A stretch of DNA of 6,199 nucleotides from Bacillota bacterium (GTDB lineage: Bacteria > Bacillota > Clostridia > Tissierellales > Peptoniphilaceae), in the NCBI GenBank assembly GCA_023442495.1, contig JAEZZB010000031.1:1-6199 (forward strand), given 5' to 3'. The notes below the pieces were generated by a model. That model did no database searches. It saw nothing but the letters and a program-made list of their open reading frames with translations, and was not told the DNA's origin. Position 1 is the stretch's first letter. Each line of letters starts with the position of its first letter. The translations under genes were made by a program, and so were the position numbers. Shown here piece by piece: positions 1-5,759 of the stretch.

Positions 1-19
1 GTTCAAAATTTTCACTCAT
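1..19 (-). CDS. xseB: Exodeoxyribonuclease VII small subunit, first six codons only
   Basis: Only the start of this gene is in the window; it reads M-S-E-N-F-E before the sequence ends. The ATG at 19-17 follows a strong Shine-Dalgarno sequence, GAGGAG at 32-27, by 7 nt, and it overlaps the xseA stop by 8 nt. XseB proteins are about 60 to 80 residues long and usually begin with a short Met-Ser-Phe-Glu-Glu-Ala type sequence, which this start resembles. XseB binds the C-terminal helical part of XseA to form exonuclease VII, which degrades single-stranded DNA. The identification rests on position directly behind xseA, the ribosome binding site and the first residues. The body of the protein cannot be inspected. 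Confidence 0.8.
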
Positions 20-1184
20 AAATTTTCTCCTCAACCAAAATTCTATAAATAGTATTTTTATTTTTAATATAATACTTTTGATTAACTTGTAATTCATCAA
101 AAGCAATGACTTTCTTCTCCATATCAAGTAAATTAATATAATTATCATCCATTAATTTTTTCATGGAAATTTGAATAATTTGATTTTGTGAATTTACTCT
201 TTCTTGTATATCATTTAAGTATTTGTTAATTGTATAAATTATATTGTTTTTTATAAACTCAATATCTTTATAATAAGAGTTAATTTTATGTTCCGGATTA
301 TAAGATTTAATATTTAAATTTATATTATTAATTAAATTTTCGTATTCATATAATTTACCTTGAATAAAATATTCAATATTTTTATATGTATTTAAAATAT
401 TTTCTATTGAATATACATAGTTTTTAACAATATATTCGGCTGCCTTAGTTGGTGTTGATAAATACACATCAGTAACTAAATCAGCAATACTTAAATCTAT
501 TTCATGTCCTATTGCAGTGATTGTAGGTGTAGACATCTTAAATAATCTATCCGCTATTAATTCACTATTAAATACTGATAAATCATCTTTTGACCCACCT
601 CCTCTAGTTAAAACAATTAAATCTAAATTTTCATCGTCTAGATATTCTAATGCTTTTTCTATTTCCTCTGCAGCATATTCTCCTTGAACTAAAGTATGAA
701 ATAAATAAATTTCACAATTATATTTATTATCATTTAGAACTTTTATAAAATCATAATATGCGGCAGACTCAAATCCTGTAATTAAACCGATTTTAAATGG
801 AAAATTAGGTATGATTTTTTTTCTATCTAAGTTAAAATATCCTTTGTCGCTTAATTTTTTCTTTAATTTATTGAGTTGAATTAATTGACTTCCTTCACCA
901 ACTAGTTTAGCTTCATCCACTTTTATTTGATATTTACTATCCCTTAAAAAAAGATTAATAGATCCTTTAACTACAATCTCATCACCATCTTCAAACGGAA
1001 AATCCGAGTCGAAATAAACACAAGAAATAGATTCATTTTCTTCAGTTAAAGAAAAATAAGCAAATCTTTTTTTGCTTAAACTTGTAATTTCACCTACTAC
1101 ATATAAATCTCTTAAAAAGGGATCTGTTATAATTTCTCTTTTAAGATATTTACCTAATTGCTTAACTGTTATAGCTTTAGTCAT
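12..1184 (-). CDS. xseA: Exodeoxyribonuclease VII large subunit
   Basis: This is the catalytic subunit of exonuclease VII, a metal-independent nuclease that cuts single-stranded DNA from both ends into oligonucleotides and acts in the cytoplasm in repair. The 390-residue product has an N-terminal OB-fold (about 5-95) for DNA binding. The catalytic core follows, with family motifs at residues 126-146 (a Pro-x-Phe-Pro segment, then the Gly-Leu-Ile-Thr strand and Asp145), RGGGS at 194-198, and GHEID at 226-230 continuing into the Asp239 and TPTKAAE region. The rest is a helical tail expected to hold XseB. The ATG is well supported: AAGGA at 1195-1191 lies 6 nt upstream, and the start overlaps the nusB stop as ATGA. 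The protein is somewhat shorter than the usual 400 to 450 residues, mainly in the tail. The usual Trp after the Asp-Leu of the RGGGS segment is Ser203. Confidence 0.95.
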   Translation of the reverse strand: MTKAITVKQLGKYLKREIITDPFLRDLYVVGEITSLSKKRFAYFSLTEENESISCVYFDSDFPFEDGDEIVVKGSINLFLRDSKYQIKVDEAKLVGEGSQLIQLNKLKKKLSDKGYFNLDRKKIIPNFPFKIGLITGFESAAYYDFIKVLNDNKYNCEIYLFHTLVQGEYAAEEIEKALEYLDDENLDLIVLTRGGGSKDDLSVFNSELIADRLFKMSTPTITAIGHEIDLSIADLVTDVYLSTPTKAAEYIVKNYVYSIENILNTYKNIEYFIQGKLYEYENLINNINLNIKSYNPEHKINSYYKDIEFIKNNIIYTINKYLNDIQERVNSQNQIIQISMKKLMDDNYINLLDMEKKVIAFDELQVNQKYYIKNKNTIYRILVEEKIYE

Positions 1185-1573
1185 TTTATATCCTTCGCAA
1201 TAGAAGATAGAATACCATTTATTAATTTATGTGAATTCCCTATAGAAAATTTCTTGATATTTTCTACAGCTTCATTAATTGATACACTTACTGGAACAGA
1301 TCTTTGAATATAAAATTCATTTATTGAAACTCTTAACACTGCAAGTTCAATTACTGGTAAATCTGTAACACTTCTATTATATAATTTCGAATCAATAATA
1401 TTATCTATTTTGTCTTTATTATTTAATATTGATTCAATTGAATTATATGCAAATTGAGATAGTTCAACTTCATGATTAGCTATCACTTCGTCAATCTTTG
1501 AAGAATCAAATTCATTAAATTCGTTTTGAAATATTAATTTTGTAATCCATTGTCTTTCTTCAGATCTATTCAT
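1181..1573 (-). CDS. nusB: Transcription antitermination factor NusB
   Basis: NusB is a small all-helical RNA-binding protein. With NusE (ribosomal protein S10) it binds boxA in rRNA leader transcripts and prevents premature termination. From the ATG at 1573 the product is 130 residues, the normal family size. It shows the N-terminal Arg-rich helix with the Leu-Ile-Phe-Gln segment (about 3-16), the helix ending in ELAVLRVSINEF (76-87), VPVSVSINEAVE (93-104), and a C-terminal His-Lys-Leu-Ile-Asn-Gly segment (115-120) matching the family's Lys-Phe-Val-Asn-Gly. The frame extends upstream to a TTG at 1612, but that would overlap efp by 38 nt and add residues that do not belong to the family, so the ATG is preferred. 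It starts 1 nt after the efp stop with only a weak Shine-Dalgarno sequence, which suggests translational coupling. Its stop overlaps the xseA start as ATGA. Confidence 0.93.
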   Translation of the reverse strand: MNRSEERQWITKLIFQNEFNEFDSSKIDEVIANHEVELSQFAYNSIESILNNKDKIDNIIDSKLYNRSVTDLPVIELAVLRVSINEFYIQRSVPVSVSINEAVENIKKFSIGNSHKLINGILSSIAKDIK

Positions 1574-1574
1574 T

Positions 1575-2132
1575 TTATACTCTTGATAAATATTCACCGG
1601 TTCTAGTATCAATTTTTAATACATTACCTATTTCAATAAATAAAGGTACATTTAGTGTATATCCTGTTTCTACAGTAGCTGGTTTAGTAGCGCCTTGAGC
1701 GGTATCTCCTCTATAACCTGGTTCTGTATCAGTTACTTCAAGTTCAACAAAATTTGGAGCTTCTACTGAAAATGGTTTATTACTATAAAATTTTATAATT
1801 GCATTTTCATTTTCTTTTACAAATTTAGAAGCTTCTTCAAATAATTCTTGTTCAATTGGTAATTGTTCAAAAGTATCCAAGTCCATAAAATAATTAATAA
1901 ATCCATCATTATATATAAATTGCATTTCTTTTGTTTCAACGATTATTTGATTAAATTTATCATTTGGGTTAATTGTTACTTCTTTTGAAGAACCATTTAA
2001 TACATTTCTTATTTTGGTACGTATAAATGCTGGCCCTTTTCCAGGTTTAACATGTTGGAAATCTATGACTTCATATAAATCCCCGTCATATTCAAAAGTA
2101 ATCCCTTTTCTTAATTCATTTGCTCCTATCAT
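1575..2132 (-). CDS. efp: Translation elongation factor P
   Basis: EF-P binds between the ribosomal P and E sites and restores peptide-bond formation when ribosomes stall at consecutive prolines. From the start chosen here the product is exactly 185 residues, the usual EF-P length. It has a KOW-like N-terminal domain (about 1-60), a central OB domain (about 65-125) and a C-terminal OB domain (about 130-185). The C-terminal domain carries the family signature: GDTAQGATKPA, then ETGYTLNVPLFIEIGNVL and a final EYLSRV. The loop HVKPGKGPAF places Lys32 at the tip, the position modified with 5-aminopentanol in Bacillus subtilis EF-P. Whether it is modified here cannot be seen. An ATG 12 nt further upstream (2144) is in frame but overlaps the GGAGG Shine-Dalgarno sequence, so the ATG at 2132 is the better start. 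efp leads a unit with nusB and xseA and has its own likely promoter. Confidence 0.96.
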   Translation of the reverse strand: MIGANELRKGITFEYDGDLYEVIDFQHVKPGKGPAFIRTKIRNVLNGSSKEVTINPNDKFNQIIVETKEMQFIYNDGFINYFMDLDTFEQLPIEQELFEEASKFVKENENAIIKFYSNKPFSVEAPNFVELEVTDTEPGYRGDTAQGATKPATVETGYTLNVPLFIEIGNVLKIDTRTGEYLSRV

Positions 2133-2137
2133 TAATT

Positions 2138-2142
2138 CCTCC
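2138..2142 (-). promoter_or_regulatory. Shine-Dalgarno sequence that fixes the efp start
   Basis: GGAGG ends 5 nt before the ATG at 2132. The upstream in-frame ATG at 2144-2142 shares its G with this motif and has no comparable motif of its own. It is therefore unlikely to be the start. Confidence 0.85.
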
Positions 2143-2162
2143 ATAAAATTATTATCGATTTT

Positions 2163-2171
2163 ATTATATCA
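2163..2171 (-). promoter_or_regulatory. Extended -10 promoter candidate for efp-nusB-xseA-xseB
   Basis: The minus strand reads TGATATAAT, a perfect TATAAT hexamer with the TGn extension. This would start transcription near 2156 and give a leader of about 24 nt before the efp ATG. The -35 region at 17-nt spacing is weak (TTTAAT), as is usual for extended -10 promoters. A second TATAAT lies just upstream at 2174-2179. In very AT-rich DNA such hexamers can arise by chance. The placement in the only sizeable gap on this strand, right before efp, supports the call. I see no convincing intrinsic terminator for comM in the same gap, so read-through from upstream is also possible. Confidence 0.55.
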
Positions 2172-2248
2172 TAATTATACAATCTATTAAATAACAAAAT
2201 TAAAATTTTTGTTTTTTTATGCGGTTTTATTGATTAAATTCGACTGTA

Positions 2249-3715
2249 TTAAAGACTTTTTTGATAAGATATAGCTTCATATATATGTTCAATCTCAATT
2301 CTATCAGATTTTTCATAATCTGCAATTGTTCTAGCTACTTTAACAATATTATAATACGATCTTTTTGATATCTTATATTTATCCACAAATAAATCTAATA
2401 TTTTTGCTATTTTATCTTCTATTATTATTTTTCGATTAATAAGATTTAGATTTAAATGTGCATTTTTTATTTCTTTAGATTGATATCTTTCTTTTTGTAT
2501 ATCATAAACATTTTGAATATTTTGTCTAATATCATTTATATTATATGAATTTGTAGTCTTTGTGAATTTAGGTAAATTTACACAAATTTTCATTTGAAAT
2601 CTATCCATTAAGGATTCGTCAATCTTCTTATTAAATCTATTGATTTCTCCAAGTGTACAAGTACATTTTTCATTAGTACCAAAGTTTCCACATGGACACG
2701 GATTCATAATTGCTATTATTGTCGTATTTACTGGGTAATCGTAATATTTTTCCAAGCCATCATCATATAATTGATAATAATCCATTTGTAATTTAAGTAA
2801 ATCCAATATTTTTTTTGAAAATAGATTAATTTCATCAAATACTAATATTCCAAAATTTGACAGCGAAATATCTCCAAGCTTTTTGCTATTACCAAATATT
2901 TCATGAGCTGTAGAATTTATAGAAGTAAAATGAATTTCTGGAAGTAAATTAAATTTATTATCAATATTAAATCTGGCTTTAATATCATTTAATATTAACG
3001 CTTCTTTTATATTAATATTTGGCAATATTGAATCTAATGATTTTATAGTAAATGATTTTCCACTACCTATTGGACCTTTTATAAATAAACTATGATTACC
3101 ACTAATAGCAATTATTAAAGCTCTAATAAGAGATTCTTGACCGATAATATCATTAATTGTTGTTTCATATTTTCTCTTTGAAAAAGCATATTCTACTTTC
3201 TCTTTTCTATATTTACCATTGAAAAAATTAATTGCATCTTTTATATTTGAAATCATTGTAATATTTAAATCATCAAAAAGAGAAATATAATTATATTCCC
3301 CTTTGGCTATTAATATATTTTTTATATTATTCTTTACACATGCATTTATTAGTCTTGATGGATTATTAATTGGAATTAAAGAACCATCAATATTCAATTC
3401 ACCAAGAATAACAAAATCATCCTTAATATTAATAAGTCCTTGTGCCTTTAATATTGAGATTGCAATTGCTAAATCAAAATGTGTCCCATCTTTTTTTATA
3501 TCTGCAGGACTTATATTTGTTATTACATTTCCATATGGAAACTTTAATCCAACTGATTTAAATGCTTGTTTAATCCTAGTATTTGATTCTCTAATCGATC
3601 GAGAAATCATACCAGATATGGTAAATTTAACCATACCTTTATTAATTTTAGTATCTACCTCAACTATAGAATCTATCTTATTTTCTAAATTAACTACTTT
3701 AATTCTTCCTTCCAT
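2249..3715 (-). CDS. comM: ComM/YifB-family Mg-chelatase-like AAA+ ATPase, divergent
   Basis: ComM-family proteins are AAA+ ATPases. In naturally transformable bacteria ComM acts as a helicase promoting branch migration during recombination of incoming DNA; in many others the role is unproven. The 488-residue product has the full family layout. Residues 1-165 form the N-terminal ChlI-like domain, with an IRESNTRIKQAF segment and SPADIKKDGTHFDLAIA. The AAA+ core has Walker A GPIGSGKS (214-221), Walker B ILVFDE (290-295) and sensor NPCPCG (338-343). Cys340, 342, 351 and 353 could bind zinc. The C-terminal helical domain carries KVARTIADYEKSD (459-471). Two family motifs are altered: the Pro-Phe-Arg-x-Pro-His-His segment before Walker B is not recognisable, and the Ser-Gly-Pro-Leu-Leu-Asp-Arg segment reads ESLMDRFQ (367-374). 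The ATG follows GGGGG (3724-3720) and overlaps rluD by 22 nt. Family membership is secure; function in DNA uptake is inference. Confidence 0.88.
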   Translation of the reverse strand: MEGRIKVVNLENKIDSIVEVDTKINKGMVKFTISGMISRSIRESNTRIKQAFKSVGLKFPYGNVITNISPADIKKDGTHFDLAIAISILKAQGLINIKDDFVILGELNIDGSLIPINNPSRLINACVKNNIKNILIAKGEYNYISLFDDLNITMISNIKDAINFFNGKYRKEKVEYAFSKRKYETTINDIIGQESLIRALIIAISGNHSLFIKGPIGSGKSFTIKSLDSILPNINIKEALILNDIKARFNIDNKFNLLPEIHFTSINSTAHEIFGNSKKLGDISLSNFGILVFDEINLFSKKILDLLKLQMDYYQLYDDGLEKYYDYPVNTTIIAIMNPCPCGNFGTNEKCTCTLGEINRFNKKIDESLMDRFQMKICVNLPKFTKTTNSYNINDIRQNIQNVYDIQKERYQSKEIKNAHLNLNLINRKIIIEDKIAKILDLFVDKYKISKRSYYNIVKVARTIADYEKSDRIEIEHIYEAISYQKSL

Positions 3716-4629
3716 GTTTCCCCCATAAATATCAAATCGTAATATTTTTTAAATTCAGGGTATGGATTGATTTCAAATTTCATCAGTTCACAACTAATTG
3801 GATGATGAAATTCAAGATAGTATGCTTGTAGTAATTGTTTATTTATATTGAACTTAGTCTTTGCACTATTATAATCTTTGTCACCTAATATTGGATGTCC
3901 TATTGAGCTTAGATGTACTCTAATTTGATGTGTTCTTCCTGTATGTAAATTTAATTCTACATAGGAAAATCCGTTATTATACTCTTTAAGTTCATAAGTA
4001 GTTTTAGAATATTTACCATCATCTGAAAGCGTCATTAATTTTCTGTTTTTAGTAGATCTTGTAATATAACCTTCGATTATCCCTTCTTTTTCTTGCATTT
4101 TACCTAAAACAATTGCTCTATATTTTTTTATAATTTCTCTATTTTTAAACATTTCTTTTAGTTTTAACATAGAATCTTCGTGTAAAGCAATAATCATAAG
4201 TCCACTAGTGTCTTTATCAAGCCTATGAACAATACCTGCTCTATCATTACCATATAAAGATGGTAGATTTTCATATCTACTAAGTAAAAAATTAACCACG
4301 GTATTATTTCTAATTTTATTTGTAGGATGTGATATTATATCAAATGGTTTGTTAATAATAGCAATATCTTTATCCTCATATAACACTTCAATACTTAAAT
4401 TTTCCGGTTCTAAATCTTCTAATTCTAAATCTTTTAAATTAATTTCAATTAAATCATCTTCAGATACAATATAAGATGGTTTTATAATATTCCCATTAAC
4501 TAAAACTGATTTCTCTTTAATCAATTTAGATAATTTAGATCTAGAAATATCCTCATAGTATTCAGCAAGATATTGATCAAGTCTCATATTTTCAACATCA
4601 TTTACTATTATTTTTTCTAAGTTCTCCAA
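3694..4629 (-). CDS. rluD: RluA/RluD-family 23S rRNA pseudouridine synthase, TTG start
   Basis: Enzymes of this family convert specific uridines of large-subunit rRNA to pseudouridine. The 311-residue product has an N-terminal S4 RNA-binding domain (about 15-75, from RLDQYLAE through VLVNGNIIKPSYIV) and an acidic linker. The catalytic domain contains the nucleophile motif HRLDKDTSGL (135-144) with Asp138, ELNLHTGRTHQIRVHL (225-240) and HPILGDKDY (245-253). The S4 plus catalytic architecture fits the RluD branch; the exact target uridines cannot be read from sequence. The start is a TTG: GAGGA at 4640-4636 lies 6 nt upstream. The first ATG (residue 15) would begin right at the S4 domain and drop the preceding strand usual in the family. 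The start overlaps ung by 13 nt and the end overlaps comM by 22 nt, suggesting coupled translation. An lspA-rluD neighbourhood is common in Bacillota. Confidence 0.9.
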   Translation of the reverse strand: MENLEKIIVNDVENMRLDQYLAEYYEDISRSKLSKLIKEKSVLVNGNIIKPSYIVSEDDLIEINLKDLELEDLEPENLSIEVLYEDKDIAIINKPFDIISHPTNKIRNNTVVNFLLSRYENLPSLYGNDRAGIVHRLDKDTSGLMIIALHEDSMLKLKEMFKNREIIKKYRAIVLGKMQEKEGIIEGYITRSTKNRKLMTLSDDGKYSKTTYELKEYNNGFSYVELNLHTGRTHQIRVHLSSIGHPILGDKDYNSAKTKFNINKQLLQAYYLEFHHPISCELMKFEINPYPEFKKYYDLIFMGETWKEELK

Positions 4630-5279
4630 TCTATTTCCTCACTTTCAATACTGCTTAATATTTCATTTGTTTTCGAAAATATATTTGAACCTCTAAAACC
4701 TCTATATACTGAAAAAGGTGATGGATGGCTTGTTGATATAATATAATTACCATCTTCAATTATTTTTTCTTTGCTTTGAGCATATTTACCCCATAATAAG
4801 AATACAATATTTCCTCTCTTAGAAAGTCTATTTATTACAATATCAGTAAACTCTTCCCAATATGTATTTGCATATGATCCAGGTTTTGCTTTTTTCACTG
4901 TTAATATAGAATTAAGTAAAAATACTCCTTGTCTGGCCCAATTAGAAAGATTCCCATTAGTATTAATTATGCCCAAATCATGCTCTATTTCCAAAAATAC
5001 ATTTCTTAATGAAGGAGGTAATTTAATATCTGAATTTACAGAAAAAGCAAGACCATTTGCTTGATTTTCTCCATGATACGGATCTTGTCCTAAAATTACT
5101 ACTTTAACCTCATTAAAATCTGTTAATTCAAAAGCTTTAAAGATTTCTTCAAATTTTGGAAATATATTCTCTTTTTTATATTCCTCTTTAATTAAAGTAT
5201 AAAAAATATTAAATTTTTCTGAATTTATTACATCGTTTAATACGATATCCCAATTATTATTTAACATTTTTCTTTTCAT
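4617..5279 (-). CDS. ung: Uracil-DNA glycosylase, family 1
   Basis: Ung removes uracil from DNA by cutting the N-glycosidic bond, which starts base excision repair. The 220-residue product is of normal length. It has the water-activating motif GQDPYHG (64-70) with catalytic Asp66, GLAFS (76-80), PPSLRN (88-93), LLNSILTV (121-128) with uracil-recognising Asn123, LLWG (161-164) and the minor-groove loop HPSPFS (185-190) with His185. It ends in the conserved Ile-Asp-Trp. The segment usually read Ser-His-x-x-x-Gly-Trp-Glu is S-Y-A-N-T-Y-W-E (135-142), so a His and a Gly are both Tyr. All core catalytic residues are present, so activity is expected. The ATG at 5279 overlaps lspA by 23 nt and has no clear Shine-Dalgarno sequence. 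A second ATG at 5267 (residue 5) sits after a purine-rich stretch and is equally possible. Translation is probably coupled to lspA. Confidence 0.95.
   Translation of the reverse strand: MKRKMLNNNWDIVLNDVINSEKFNIFYTLIKEEYKKENIFPKFEEIFKAFELTDFNEVKVVILGQDPYHGENQANGLAFSVNSDIKLPPSLRNVFLEIEHDLGIINTNGNLSNWARQGVFLLNSILTVKKAKPGSYANTYWEEFTDIVINRLSKRGNIVFLLWGKYAQSKEKIIEDGNYIISTSHPSPFSVYRGFRGSNIFSKTNEILSSIESEEIDWRT
4627..4640 (-). promoter_or_regulatory. rluD translation start signal inside the end of ung
   Basis: GAGGA (4640-4636), a 6-nt spacer and TTG (4629-4627) form the rluD initiation region. The same bases encode the family-conserved C-terminal Glu-Glu-Ile-Asp-Trp of Ung, so this stretch carries two constraints. 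The non-ATG start may reflect that the sequence cannot change freely. Confidence 0.7.
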
Positions 5280-5718
5280 TGAATAATAAATAAATAATCA
5301 AGAAAATAGCCGAACATGTAACATATATATCTGCAAAATTGAAAACAGGAAAATTATAAATCCCTCCAAGTGGTGAATGTATAAAATCAACTACATAACC
5401 AAGGCGAATTCTATCTATTAAATTTCCAATAGCCCCTGCCATTATCATAACAAGAGGAAGCTTAAAAAAAATGCCAACATTATTACTTTCTTTTAACATA
5501 TACCACATAATACCAAAAACTATAATTATTGTCAGTACGGTAAATAATATAGTTGCATTTTGAAATATTCCAAATGCTGCACCCGAATTTTCAACATATG
5601 TTAAATGTAGCCATTTCTCTATAATTACTATTTCTTCTTTTCCTTTAATATTTGCAATTGCCAAATATTTGGTAAATTGATCTATAAATACCAATACTAA
5701 AAATAAAATTACATACAT
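5257..5718 (-). CDS. lspA: Lipoprotein signal peptidase (signal peptidase II)
   Basis: LspA is a membrane aspartyl protease that cuts the signal peptide from diacylglyceryl-modified prolipoproteins just before the lipidated Cys. The 153-residue product is of typical size. It has four hydrophobic segments, about 2-22, 57-75, 84-101 and 129-146. Family motifs are DQFTK (13-17), ENSGAAFG (43-50), GNLIDR (98-103) leading into VVDFI (109-113), and FNFAD (126-130). The catalytic pair is Asp111 and Asp130. The start is secure: an AGGAGG Shine-Dalgarno sequence at 5728-5723 lies 4 nt before the ATG. The gene follows sepF across a short gap filled by a hairpin with a T-tract, and overlaps ung by 23 nt. 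No odd residues were seen. Confidence 0.97.
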   Translation of the reverse strand: MYVILFLVLVFIDQFTKYLAIANIKGKEEIVIIEKWLHLTYVENSGAAFGIFQNATILFTVLTIIIVFGIMWYMLKESNNVGIFFKLPLVMIMAGAIGNLIDRIRLGYVVDFIHSPLGGIYNFPVFNFADIYVTCSAIFLIIYLLFNEKKNVK

Positions 5719-5722
5719 AATA

Positions 5723-5728
5723 CCTCCT
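5723..5728 (-). promoter_or_regulatory. Strong Shine-Dalgarno sequence of lspA
   Basis: AGGAGG lies 4 nt before the lspA ATG and only 3 nt after the T-tract of the sepF-lspA hairpin. The hairpin stem does not include it, so ribosome access should not be blocked when the hairpin forms. Confidence 0.85.
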
Positions 5729-5731
5729 AAT

Positions 5732-5754
5732 AAAAAAAGGGCTATATGCCCTTT
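5732..5754 (-). terminator. Intrinsic terminator or attenuator between sepF and lspA
   Basis: On the minus strand AAAGGGC, a 5-nt loop ATATA and GCCCTTT form a perfect 7-bp stem with four G-C pairs. A run of seven T (5738-5732) begins within the stem's 3' arm. This is the shape of a Rho-independent terminator and begins 5 nt after the sepF stop. It may end the sepF transcript. Because lspA follows at once with no space for a promoter after the hairpin, partial read-through or an upstream promoter must serve lspA. Confidence 0.75.
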
Positions 5755-5759
5755 GAATT

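Noticed and set aside
1574..1612. TTG start extending NusB by 13 residues
   Set aside because: It would overlap efp by 38 nt and add residues not typical of NusB. The ATG at 1573 gives the standard N-terminus and length.
2133..2144. Upstream in-frame ATG adding four residues to EF-P
   Set aside because: It overlaps the GGAGG motif that serves the next ATG, has no good ribosome binding site of its own, and would make the protein 189 residues instead of the usual 185.
2174..2179. Second TATAAT upstream of efp as a separate promoter
   Set aside because: It lacks the TGn extension and no credible -35 hexamer lies at 16-18 nt. It was kept only as a note beside the better candidate at 2163-2171.
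2193..2213. Inverted repeat AACAAAA / TTTTGTT with a 7-nt loop as a terminator after comM
   Set aside because: The stem has one G-C pair and, in the direction of the genes, no T-tract follows. The T-run is on the plus-strand side, where there is no gene. Such repeats are expected by chance in this base composition.
3303..3728. Open frame of 141 codons on the plus strand
   Set aside because: It lies antisense within the comM-like gene, which has clear family motifs in this region. The translation is a low-complexity hydrophobic sequence resembling no family I know, as expected from the complement of an AT-rich gene.
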